The translations under genes and the position numbers were made by a program. Positions 33,798 to 44,653 of a DNA stretch of 64,000 bases are shown here, one piece after another (position 1 is the stretch's first letter; each line of letters opens with the position of its first letter). The notes beneath the pieces are model-generated. The model worked only from the letters and a program-made list of their open reading frames with translations, did not search any database and was not told where the DNA came from. The stretch comes from Aphrocallistes beatrix (lineage: Eukaryota; Porifera; Hexactinellida; Sceptrulophora; Aphrocallistidae): contig OY725488.1 of the NCBI GenBank assembly GCA_963281255.1, positions 4,239,925 through 4,303,924 of the forward strand, read 5' to 3'.

Positions 33798-34116
33798 ACC
33801 TGATATTGAAAATTTGATAATTTTCAGTGGTCTCGAAATATACTATGTGGTTAGAAATCAGTAAGTCTATTACATTTACAAATTTTTAGAAGTAATATTC
33901 TTAAATCTCCCTCGAAAAACAATTAAATCAGTGAAAAGATATTTAGAAAATAAAGCAGATCGGTTAACCGTTTAAGATTTCTTCAACCCTTAAAAGAGAT
34001 TGACGGCGGTTAACCGAATCCAACCTTGGCGTAATATATTCTAAATTAAGAAAATAATTTATTGTCCCCTGGTGGTTCATAATAAGCGACCCTGACTGTA
34101 ATTCAATTTAAATTCC

Positions 34117-35383
34117 TATACCATAGCCATAAGCGGAAAGTTGGGGGGGGGCGCCCCCCCAGCTTTCAAATCTGGGGGGTCGGCCCCCCCAGATTTGGAA
34201 ATTGAAAACCGGTTTGTTTAATTTTTGATGTTGAGATCTTAACGATATCTTGGCCATAATTTTATTCACAACAATTTCGCCTACCAAAATGAATAACTCC
34301 ATGATTGTTATTGTGTCACCTCGATTTTATGTCATCCCTTTTAATTGAGTTGCATAATATTCATCCTTAGAATACCTACCCATGAAGTGTTACAATGTAC
34401 ATCATTTGTGATTAATCATATAAATGGGTTATTGTTGTAACCAGGTAGATTCGCTTCTTACTCCCTTTGATTTATCACAATGGCTTCTAAACGAGTTCGA
34501 GATTCTTCCGATTCAGATGGTCAGCTCTTGATTCAGGTCTACTACGCCAAGAAACCTAAGGACAAATGATGACTAAATTAAAGAATTTTGCACAGATCTT
34601 TATACATCGGTGATGAAAACAGGTTCAAGGGCCCTAACTGAGCGTTACTCAAAGCAAATCTCGACATAGTGGAACTGATTCGCTGCACTCTTGAAGAGGA
34701 AAAGATGACAGTTGTAGACCTGACAAGGCTGGTACTCTTTTATGATGGTGACGTCCATCTTGATAATCTGCGTTTCGAGAGGAATTTGTGGTTTGAAAGG
34801 TGCCGTCAGGAGAATGCCTCAACGACGGTTGATATATTGTGAAGGAAACTCGTCGATGAAGACGCGTTGAAATGGATGATCCCCAATATGCACTCATTAT
34901 GTGTTATATATTTGTGCCTGCCTGTCAGTACATGCGAAGCTGAACATTCGTTTAGCATGTTACGTAGGATCCACACATATTTACGAAGCAGTCAGACTTA
35001 ACAGAGGCTGAACCATTGCGCAATCTTGTCTGCACACAGAGATATCGTTCGTACAATGGAACTTGATTCTCTCACAGATGAATTTGTCGATAAAACAGTA
35101 CAAAGAAAGAACATTTTCGGACCAGCACTTAATTAATTGCTTGTCTGAGTATGCACAACTTCTTCATAAATCGTCCCACTCAATTATTGCGTTAATTAGA
35201 TTGTGTTTATCATAACATATTAATTACCTGACTATCAACATAGTATTGCTTAATTAAAAAACTAATTGATTCAAATACAAGATACAGGAGCAAAAAAATT
35301 ATACTACTAGCAGTTTGTGAGTGAGTCGCCTCCCCAGATATTATGGATTTTTGACAAAACTTTCCGCTTATGGTCCATAGCAA
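34117..35383 (+). mobile_element. hAT-superfamily deletion element
   Basis: Imperfect inverted ends: CCATAAGCGGAAAGTT near 34126-34141 and its inverse near 35356-35374. Just inside the left end is a G/C-run hairpin zone (CTGGGGGG/GGCCCCCC, 34141-34200). The interior carries hAT transposase remnants (34480-35136). The boundaries are approximate. Confidence 0.5.
34480..35136 (+). pseudogene. hAT transposase remnant (N-terminus joined to C-terminal dimerisation domain)
   Basis: ATG followed by MASKRVRDSSDSDGQLLIQ, then loss of most of the catalytic body. From about 34905 a typical hAT dimerisation domain is readable: LCLPVSTCEAEHSFSMLRR, then IHTYLRSSQT, a stop, LNHCAILSAHRDIVRTMELD, and a C-terminus RKNIFGPALN. 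The conserved C/S-E-A-E-x-S-F core and RLNHLA-type motif identify the family; the wording is closest to the ZMYM1-like hAT branch. It is broken by stops and a large internal deletion and cannot act as a transposase. Confidence 0.75.
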
Positions 35384-35389
35384 AGCAAC

Positions 35390-36055
35390 CATCCAAACTA
35401 TCCAACTCAAATCCCACAAAATTTGAATAAAAATTCTGAATGTGGGAGGATATTTGTCACGCAAATTTTTAATTTTTCGATAGTCAATGTCAGTGGGTGC
35501 CTGGGGATATCAAAGAAACAATACGTCGCTTTCTGCTTCTCAAAGGATTGCTGAATTGTCATGTGTCTAGGGTTACATTAATGAAATCTGAGCTGTAGTA
35601 GAAATATTAGGGTCATGTTAAATAGAATTTACTTCATATAAAGCAAACAATCCCCGAATGTAATGCAAATTTGAATCTACAAAGTTCATATTATCAAAGA
35701 TTATTATATTCATATGGCAGCAATAATAGTGTGCTATATCTTATGCTCAATCAATTTGATCATTAAATAGCAATTAATATAAAAAAGATTAAAGGGAATT
35801 TTACTATAAACTTGGGACTTAAGTTATAATTGAAAGGCACAAAGTGGCACAATTGTGTCGAGAAGCTCCGGATTGAAAATCGTATAGTAACTTTAATAAC
35901 CCACCAAATTAGTAGCGAAGTGTCGTGTAACGAAATGTCGGCATCCCATTTTATAACACCAAATTTGTAGTAGAATGTGTTTGCGAAGTCTAAGATAGCT
36001 TCTAAACTGGCCTCGAAGTGTGTAAAGGTTAAAGAAAATTCCAACTTACAGTACC
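35390..36055. other. AT-rich stretch, nothing recognised
   Basis: No convincing gene. A minus-strand ORF of 183 codons spans 35763-36314, but its hydrophobic, AT-driven C-terminal half has no recognisable domain and is not shared with the other duplicated copies. Confidence 0.4.
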
Positions 36056-36059
36056 TCAA

Positions 36060-37060
36060 TAATAATTTAACATTACTAAGATAACTAGTGAAATAAACAA
36101 GATAATTCCCAACCTGTGATATGCTTATCATAGTCTTCTCTATTCTCATCTTTGATAGATTCCAGCTCCATTGCATACATCGCAACTGGACTGGGACTCG
36201 TGTGAAAAGTGTAGCTGTGTCATGGTAGCTTTTCTCCTGCCACAGGTTCTGCTGGTTCTCTTGCATCTTCTCACCGCTACAGTCAAGTCTTGGACTCGAT
36301 CTTCCATTGGCCATAAGAATATTCGCTCAGGGCTGTGGAATGTGAATGTAATAATAATGTGACATCCGAATTTAGCTAATCAAAGCAGCTGTTATATTAT
36401 ATGATAAAAAGTTGGATGAGCATTTATCTTCGAACAAGCACGCTTCGCTTGCTTGCGCTGCGCGGCTTGCGGACACTGGGTGTCCGCAGAGTCGCCCTGC
36501 GGGCGCCTGGAGTCAGTCAATCTAACATATTTTGGAATTTGTTTCCTGTATATAAATAGTGTAAACAAAGGTCGACGATTAAAGTCGACGATAAACTAGC
36601 TAGATGAATACAAATATTCAAGCACAATAATATAGTACTTGATGATAATATAGTTTTTGAGCGAAGTCATGGAAACAAAGCAGATACGTATGATTCGTAT
36701 GATGAAATTTCGACATTTGGGCACAGACAAGTCATTGTATAAGTTTAGTGAAATGGTTGTGTAGGGAAGTAGTGTGACATTTGTATATAGGTGGGAAGAT
36801 TTGTGGTGAAAGGACAATTGTACGTATAACAGCATTGGTGTGTTTTTGACTGCAAAAGATTGTGGTATCTGTGGAGAATTACCTAAGGAGTCCAAATACA
36901 ATTATTGTATAAGGAGTGGACACTGGTTTAGCTAGGGATTGAAGCTTGCTAGGGCACAGGTAAATTATTTCTGTGTGAAACACGACGCCTAGAGTCGATT
37001 GTCAATACCTTACACATTGATGAAAGTAGTACAAACTTTAATGTTTAATTTGTAGCGCGG
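36060..37060. repeat. Duplicated segment, copy 3 (blocks A and B)
   Basis: Block A (36060-36400) matches 840-1150 and block B (36840-37060) matches 17520-17710. Block C may be represented by CTCCTCCTCCAATAG near 38410. The blocks here are separated by H14 and other inserts. Confidence 0.5.
36435..36570 (-). mobile_element. Helitron-like subfamily 2 end (H14)
   Basis: The hairpin terminus starts CAAGCACGCTTCGCTTG on the plus strand, with host T on the far side in element orientation. It is followed by CAATCTAACATATTTTGGAA, the same body as H13 at 24623. Confidence 0.55.
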
Positions 37061-37069
37061 CTAATGAAC

Positions 37070-37800
37070 ACTTCGCCGCCCTGGAAAAATAAACACTTTC
37101 AGAAGGGTGCCAAATATTGGTCACTTTCACAAATTTATGAATACTTTTCGAGCTTTTTTCTGCGAATGCATTAATAATTAATGAGGAAAAATCTAATTAT
37201 CGTATAATATCTTTGATATTAAGCATGGCCAGCCCATTTAAATGTTCTTATCGCATAGTTGAACGGTTATAATTTTTTGCTTCAAAACATTGAAGGTGCG
37301 TTACCCTGAAGCCACTGACGCCGGCAAACTAACAAAACACAGTTGCTGTTATGAGTTAACAAAACACTACATAATCAAAATATTGTAAAATAGAATGCAT
37401 AATCAAGGCCGTCAGACATGGGACAGACATGGTTGCCCCACTTTTGACGAGGCATCTGATGGATAGGCCTGAGGCTAGTAGGTATGCAGGGGTGCGGCTC
37501 GGATAGGTTAATGGGTAGGCAGGGCGGGCCCCACTTGTGAGTAGGCGTCCCAATCCCGAATCCCATTCCATTTTCACCCGGGATTAGATTTTTTAATCCC
37601 GGGATCTATCTCATTCTCTGATATTAACAAAGCAATGAGATAGCTCAAATGTTAGCTTATCGCATGATACATAATCCTATTTTAAGTTTTTTTCTTACTC
37701 ATTTATCAATAAGGCAGAGAAAAATATTATCTTTCTAAAATTTGAAGGTGCAGAAATTTGGATACATTATAAAAGATCTAAGTGTGATAAATTGTCAAAC
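37070..37800. other. Non-coding stretch with GC-rich palindromes
   Basis: No gene supported. Inverted CCCGGGATTAGATTTTTTAATCCCGGG near 37577-37606 (arms of 10 bases each) and GGCGGGCCCC nearby suggest a worn MITE end. Minus-strand ORFs here overlap each other in different frames and look accidental. Confidence 0.35.
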
Positions 37801-37814
37801 ATATACCAAATGGT

Positions 37815-37945
37815 GTAAATTGTCCCACCAACATCAGTAGAAGCTGAACGAGTATTTTCATCAGCTGCTTACCATTGTAATAAGTTGAGGACCAAAATTA
37901 ATAAATGATGAGTCTATAGATGCTCTACGTGTCTTATTCGCATGA
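37815..37945 (+). pseudogene. hAT dimerisation-domain fragment
   Basis: Reads IVPPTSVEAERVFSSAAYHC, then NKLRTKIN; after a frameshift DESIDALRVLFA and a stop follow. SVEAERVFSSA and LRTK are the conserved core of hAT C-terminal dimerisation domains, of the zinc-finger BED type. Only the last 45 codons or so are left. Confidence 0.75.
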
Positions 37946-38379
37946 GCCTATCTATCTGGGCACATGTGCCTATCTACACAAGAATAGAGATGCCCGATTT
38001 GGTCTTGGCCTAGATACGTAAGTATGCGCAGATTGGGAGAGGTATTAACGATGTCAAATTATTTCGAAGATAATGCAGATAATACACTCGATTAGTAGCC
38101 AGGGCGATTATTGTTTATAGGACCTTCAGGCGAATGATTATTTTCTAGCACACTACTCATCACAAAATTCCAGGCGCGAAATATTATCCTAGAGGTGTCG
38201 TAATTTCCCTGGTGCCGCGTGTCCGGCGAAGAGTAACCAAAATGGAACGCCACCTCAAAAATTCCAGGGTCGCACCGAATAGTCCCATGCCTGATTAGCT
38301 TATTATATTTCGAGGGGGGCTACTATTCGATTTTACGTATACGGTAATTTATATTTGCATTGAGATAAAATACTAATAA

Positions 38380-38846
38380 TTACTTTCTTTCTTCTCTTCC
38401 ATCTCCCATGCCCTCCTCCTCCAATAGCATCTTTGAGACATCGAGTAGCCAAGTGTGTGTTGAACCCGGGAGTAGCAGCCTTTCAGTTGATATAGTATCT
38501 TTTGCTGAATGCAGGATCGCGCTTGGTCCTAGCGTACAAAGGTTAGAAAGCAGCATCGGCAAGGCGATCATATTGAAGCCAGTCGTACTCCACTCAGCTC
38601 TAAACGAACGTTTCTCTCCCTGGGTTCCAAACATACGCACAGGCAATGCGTAGCTCCTGGATGGATGGAACACAGGAATCTAAAAAGACTGTCCGTGTGA
38701 GTCTCACCAACACATTCAGCCGCAGAATCCATTTCGATCAACGCTTCCGATATAAGCACTAGTGTGACTATGAAGTAACTTGGGGTAAACATTGGTCCGG
38801 CTGCAGCTGGACCTGTCACTAGTCTCAGGAGCCTATGTTCTTGCAT
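38380..38846 (-). other. GC-richer possible coding remnant
   Basis: The minus strand has two overlapping open frames: 38846-38568 (MQEHRLLRLVTGPAAAGPMF onward with a hydrophobic run YFIVTLVLISEAL) and 38673-38380 (MFHPSRSYALPVRMFGTQGE onward, ending in an acidic Glu-rich run). GC content is well above the neighbourhood, and the frames could be one gene with a shift near 38660. I recognise no family. Confidence 0.25.
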
Positions 38847-38849
38847 GGC

Positions 38850-39184
38850 AGTATGTCAATTATTTTCATTTACAGAATGCATATGACATCCGAATCATTC
38901 TTGACCATGGATAATAACATATAACTTCTGAAAATATTTTTACTTTTTCTTCATTCGTGGTTGGACCATGGATAAATGATCTAAATTGATTTTTAGCGAT
39001 TGTATTTGAGTGTTTATTTTAAATCATTTGATTCATCCTAAATATGAATCTGATGAAGATTAAGTCCCAAGTTTATAGTAAACTCTTTACCATCCCTTTT
39101 CTAATCTTTCTATGATGAATAATAAAAATCAAGCTCTAGAAATTTTATTGTGTTACACAAATAATGGAGTAGTAAACGGCAGCG
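38850..39184. other. AT-rich stretch, nothing recognised
   Basis: No gene or repeat identified by eye. Part of 38900-39120 resembles 35780-35830 inverted (AAACTTGGGACTTAA type strings), suggesting another decayed inverted repeat. Confidence 0.35.
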
Positions 39185-40364
39185 TTAAGGCCCCTAACTC
39201 CCGATATTTTGAGATAATTGTGAATAATAATTCATATTCCTAGCACTACGAAGTATATTCTATCAGTTTAGAATGAATAAAGAAAGAGCTTCCAAATGTA
39301 TATTAGGAAGTTAGACCCAAAATCTACGACTTTAGTTTCCAAGTTAGGATTTCAAAAAATGCTACGTCATCATATGACAAAAATCTAAAACTTACATTCC
39401 ATAGAATGTAGTACAATTATTATCACTGAATCATATATGTACCCTGATTAAAAGTATATTAGGAAGTGAGAGCTAAGAATTTGGGCTTATATTTACAGAG
39501 ATAGTGAGATATCTCTTTTTGGACCCTGATTGGGGGTTTTTGACCGAATCTGGGAGGTCCGATGTCAGAACCATCAAAATAAATATCAAAAGTTCTCCAA
39601 TTTTTCTGTATACATTATTAACGACAATTGTATTCATTATTTAGCATAATAGCCACATTTGGATACATATTTAATGATTAGATTCGCCATTTTCTAATAT
39701 ATTCAAAGCTCTCCATAGGATTTGTATTACAATTAAATCAATGATAAGTCGAGAAATATTTATTTTTTGACAAAGGAATGTTTGAGGAACCTATATATTT
39801 TCGCATATATCCTTTTATTTAAGAATATAATAGATTATATATCTTCAATAGTTTTTAAGATATTTCATCGGACTCTTTCGGGACCATGGAGAGATATTAT
39901 GCCCGAACTTTACCTATAGTAAGCGATATTTCACGAACAAATGGTCGGATCCGAACAAATTGTTTTTGAAACGATCGCTAAATATCTGATATCAAACACG
40001 CGATTTCCCGAGCATTATATAAATGAATTCCCTTATAAAGTTATTTTGTTTGGATTTTATTTTGCCATTCTTCTGAATCTTTGTTATATATAATCTCCAA
40101 AGGTGCGAAAACAATGTTAGTGTACATATCATTAAAAAGTTATCAAATAATTTAAAAACTAATTGGTGAATGCGTCAAAAACCTCCAATAATTTTCAATT
40201 TTTAGTATCGTTAAACTTTAGGTTAACTTATGAAAATCAAAATAAATACCGTCCAACTAGTACTATCAGATGATAAACAACTCAGTAATACAATTAAATT
40301 TACAATAAAAATTTTTGCCGTTTTAATTGACGCCATCAAAGTTTTTCGAGGGCGGTATCCTTAA
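39185..40364. mobile_element. Family K element, copy 3 (internal deletion)
   Basis: Starts TTAAGG and jumps directly to CCCCTAACTCC, which in copy 1 lies about 730 bases in. It then runs collinear to the right end and TTAA. The deletion joins two AGG-containing strings, as expected from microhomology repair. More diverged than copies 1 and 2. Confidence 0.8.
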
Positions 40365-40404
40365 CAATAAGTTATTGATTAAGGATGTGTTGGATGTTAT
40401 TTAT

Positions 40405-41381
40405 TGTTGGCCTTTCATATAATTGCTAACTTTTGAAGGATTCATTTAATTTTTTTAGTGCAGATTTAAATCGCAGAGTATCTGCAAAAACTGAATTAAT
40501 AATTGAAATAAAACAACAGATAAAATTTTTTTAAAAAATATCAGTCATTTTACAAGGAAGAAATCGGGCACAATATGCTTCCAACCCTTTAGAAATTTCC
40601 AAATTCCTTCATAAATGCTTGATCAATCAAATGAACAGACATTTTTTTTAAATTTTGAAAATTGGTAAAAATCACACTAAAAACCCGAGGAATTCTTTTT
40701 TTGGTAATTTTGACAAATTTTTTTTTCATAATTCTCTTTTTAGTTCATATTATCAAAAATATGTCTGTTTCTTTGTTCTACTCTTCGAGATCTATTAAAA
40801 ACCGTTGAGTTTCCACTTTTATGTTGAATATGCAAAAAGTTATCACATTTATAAGTCCTGAAAACAAAGTCTTCGATATGATTTCAAAATATATATATAT
40901 ATCACTCAATTTCCATTAGTTTTAACTGCTTTATAATATTAAATAACAAGCTAATATCCTTATTCAACAACTTATAGCAGTACTTGACTTCAAAATATGG
41001 TATTTCAAAAATTTTCATAAGCCATTGGAGTTTCCTTGATTATCCTATATAAATTCGGTCACTTTTTTTAAAAAAATTTTTCTTGCTTCTTGAGCTCCCA
41101 AAATGTGTATTTTTCACAGCTCAGCAGTGGCGTGGCTATGGGGGGGCCTGGGGGGGCTTAGGCCCCCCAAAATCTTTACAATTTACTAATTTAACCTACT
41201 ACATTTTTTCAAATTGGCATATATGTGGCGTCTTGATCTTGAGGCCCCCCCAAATCTTTTCACCTGGCCACGCCACTGCAGCTCAGCACTAGATTTCCAG
41301 GCATTTGATATATATATTCACCCAAAGCATTCTATATACTAAGGCAATGGCACTGACCCAAAAATTGGTACCATGGATTGG
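40405..41381. mobile_element. Family E element, partial outer copy (E0)
   Basis: Starts near GTTGGCCTTTC and aligns inverted with the right half of E3 (48870-49125), for example GGCACAATATGCTTCCAACC against its partner. It carries a hAT MITE at 41125 and is interrupted by E1 at 41382. Confidence 0.5.
41125..41278. mobile_element. hAT-type MITE, 154 bp, with perfect 8-bp duplication
   Basis: Ends CAGTGGCGTGGC and inverted GCCACGCCACTG. The exact 8-bp duplication CAGCTCAG is at 41117-41124 and 41279-41286. GGGGGGCC runs follow each end. This end type is widespread among animal hAT MITEs. Confidence 0.92.
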
Positions 41382-42566
41382 TTAAGGTTGGTGTTTTCTT
41401 CCAGAACTAACTTTAAAAGTTTTCATTATTTTCTCCTGAAATTTTTTGTGGAAACTATTCTCGATGAGTTATCTGCAAAAATACACTTTTCGGGATCCCA
41501 AGAAGTAAGAGAAATTTTTTTTTTCTCCAAATGACCTAATTTATAGAGGACATTCAAGGAAACTTCAATGCCTTATCCCTCTTTTAATCAATTATTCTTA
41601 CACAAAATGGTTGAATAACGAAAATAAATCGGAATAGAATTTTCAATTTTAACCCAAATAATTTTTTCTTTCAAATTTCGTTTATACAAAATTTAGAGGC
41701 AGATTTTCGTAAGGAAAAATATTTTAACTTTTTTCTAAAGTAGAATATCAAAAATCTGTCTCTATCATTTTGTTCTACGTGACGAGATATTTCTTTAACC
41801 GTCGAGTTTTTAACTCTACGACCTTTGTAACTAGAGATTCCTCCTTTGTAAAATTGATTTTTTTAAGTGCTAAAAACAGGCTACAAAGCAATTTCTTCGG
41901 AAAGGCTTGATTTCCATTTGTTTTTACGGTATTCTGATAATATATAACATCAAAACATCCTCAATCAACAACTTATAGTAGTACTTAACTTCAAAATATG
42001 ACATATCAAATATTTTCACATCACTACACCTTCAAAAGTGTGAAAAAGTTTACAGTTATCACTGGGGGCCCAAAAATGACCATGTCCGATAATTTCCGCA
42101 GAAATCCCATACCTATAACTTTATTTGACTATGCCAGGTCATTATTTTAATACTGAATTCGTACTCAGCACTAAATTTCCAGCAATTTGATATATACTAT
42201 ATTGACCATATTTGGAAATATTTTTGGTTGCCTTTTCCTAGCAACGGTCAGGAATGTTAAAAATTCCTGGCCGTTGATAGGCACTGTCAAACAAAAATGT
42301 TTCCAAATATGGTCAATATATATTTCAAATTGCTGGAAATCTAGTGCTGAGCGTCAATTCAGTATTAAAAAGATGATCTGGCACTGTTTAAAGAAGTTAG
42401 AGCTGTGGGACATTTCGCATTTAAAATGTGTCGTTTCTAGAGCGACACCAGGTGATACAAGTGGCTTAAAGTGGCGAAATATTGGGGCTGGAGTTTAATG
42501 ATAAACAAGCAATTTGGGCACATTTTAAATAAAAAACAAGTTTTGCATGGGAAACACCAACCTTAA
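41382..42566. mobile_element. Family E element, complete copy (E1), TTAA-flanked
   Basis: TTAA on both sides; ends GGTTGGTGTTTTCTTCC and inverted GGTTGGTGTTTCCC. The related segment at 44275-44278 shows the empty TTAA site with matching flanks (CCATGGATTGG on one side, TACTTCAA on the other). Centrally it holds a palindrome with arms CCTAGCAACGG and CCGTTG. No coding capacity. Confidence 0.8.
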
Positions 42567-43850
42567 TACTTCAATCCTAAAACCGCTAATTAAATAACTG
42601 TTATTATCAACTATATAATTATCTCATATTGTGAGTTCATGTTTGTTTAAATATTCATTTTGAAAATATTATGTAACCACAATATTTATATTTACTTCAC
42701 ATACAACACTAGTGTATTACAATAATGTATTGTTTTGCTGCATATTATTTCTATTACTCATTTATAATACCTCACTTGACAACACTAATTGCATAAATCA
42801 TTATTTGGACGAGATGTCTTGTCTCGCGCCTGACTCTACTTCCAATTACAGAGGAGTAGAACACTTCATGAAGTCTTCTATTTCCCAAAGATGGTGCTCT
42901 TCGTGAAAATGGTATCGAGCCATTCCAAGACGTGTGAATACTACCAGAACAACAAGATCCCGGGTGAGTGATTTCTTAAGTAATGTAGTAGTTAATTATT
43001 CTTGAATCATGCACATACTCAAGTTGAGTAGAAAGAATTGACTGAATTTAAAAGACTGAGAAAAAGTGTTGCATTCAATCCTCGCTACGACAAAAACGTG
43101 GGCATAAGTACCTTTTTTTAATTCGGATAAGTGCAATTTATCTAAACGTGCTCCAAATTAACATCGGGACATTTCGCCTTTCCAACCTGACAAGCCTGCT
43201 GGTTGTCAGGTTGGAAAGGCGAAATGTAATTTTGGCCCTTAAGATTTTCCGTTAGTCAACTTCAGTCGGACTGTTAGCTTATATCATTTATAAGAACAGT
43301 GTAGACCAGAACTAAACTGTTGAGTTCTTGAAATTCGTTAATGGTGTTTAGAAAATGTTCAATGTGAATTGGGTAGGGAAGAATAGTCATTTAACGACGA
43401 TCATAGCGTAACTATTTTGTTTTTTTCACGGTTAGCTGGGGTGGCGAGATTTGTAAACATATCAAACTAATGTGGCATGTCACCCCAAGTCAACATAACA
43501 TTTAGGTATGGAGTGGCACGCTACCCCTGCCACCCCTGGAGTTACGCCTATGACAACAATGTATCTGCATCCTCAGCAGAAATTTAAAAGATTTATTCTG
43601 GTTCCTCCCGTACTAATATTATTCATTTGGCATGTGCTACTATGGAACTAGAACATTGTACACTTCTAATAAAGTTAAGACCTATATATAATGCACTAGT
43701 ATTGAAACAAGAGAATAGTAAACTGGCTAAATTCAAGAACTAACATTATATATTCTTTGTTTATTTAGTCAACTTCACAGACTGTAGAAGTCCGGAATGT
43801 GTGACTATATCCTATTGAAAGTCCGGAGTGTGATTGTTCCCTTATGATCC
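42567..43850. other. Non-coding stretch with a perfect hairpin
   Basis: No gene supported. A perfect 25-bp stem with 9-base loop lies at 43169-43227. The rest is AT-rich; CACCCCTGCCACCCCTGGAG near 43520 is a small C-rich block. Confidence 0.5.
43169..43227. repeat. Perfect 25-bp inverted repeat with 9-base loop
   Basis: Left stem starts ACATTTCGCCTTTCC and ends ACCTGACAA at 43193; the loop is GCCTGCTGG; the right stem is 43203-43227. The stem is exactly complementary and stops abruptly on both sides. Confidence 0.9.
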
Positions 43851-43854
43851 CTCA

Positions 43855-44085
43855 AGTCTCAGGTCTCAAGTCAAGTCAAGTCTGTCCCTCAAGCTAAGTC
43901 AAGTCTGTCTCAAGCTAAGTCAAGTCTGTCTCTCAAGCTAAGTCAAGTCTGTCCCTCAAGCTAAGTCAAGTCTGTCTCTCAAACTAAGTCAAGTCTGTCC
44001 CTCAAGCTAAGTTATGTCTGTCTCTCAAGCTAAGTCAAGTCTATCTCGAGCTAAGTCAAGTCTGTCCCTCAAGTCTCAATATTGT
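43855..44085. repeat. Minisatellite, about 22-bp unit
   Basis: About nine imperfect copies of CTCAAGCTAAGTCAAGTCTGTC with small internal differences (CCCTC or TCTC). No coding meaning seen. Confidence 0.9.
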
Positions 44086-44653
44086 GATTAACTATTCTTT
44101 TGATATTTTGTATGTATTAAGTATTAAATAATTCGATTATGTGCATTAAAAACCAAATAATATATCTCATTTCAATTGTTCTGATATAATAGTTAGTTTG
44201 TCAGGGTGGGTGAATGCCTAAATTGATGGAAAATTGAAATATCTACAATATCAAAATTATTGGTTTTGAAGTATTTAACCAATCCATGGTACTAATTTTT
44301 GGGTGAGTGCCATTGCCTTAGTATATAGAATGATATGATTGACCATATTTGAGAACATTTTTGTTTGACCGTGCCTAGCAACGGCCAGGAATTTTTTCAC
44401 ATTCCTGACCGTTGCTAGGAACAGGCAACTAAAATATTCTCCAAATATGGTCAATATATAGATCAAATTGCTGGAATATTAGTGCTGAGCACGAATTCAG
44501 TATTAAAATAACGACCTGGCATAGTCAAATAAAGTTATAGATGTGGAATTTCGGCGGATACTATCGGACATGGGCATTTTTCGGTTCCCAGTCATAACTG
44601 AAAACTTTTTCACACTTTTGAAGGTGTCATGATGTGAAAATATTAGATATGCC

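Noticed and set aside
35763-36314. A 183-codon minus-strand ORF as a gene
   Set aside because: Composition follows AT-rich DNA, it crosses the edge of duplicated block A, and no domain is visible.
37356-37577. Overlapping minus-strand ORFs near GC-rich palindromes
   Set aside because: Two frames are open over the same short stretch, as expected from a MITE end rather than a gene.
43855-44085. CRISPR-like direct repeats
   Set aside because: Units are contiguous with no unique spacers, and the context is eukaryotic; it is a minisatellite.
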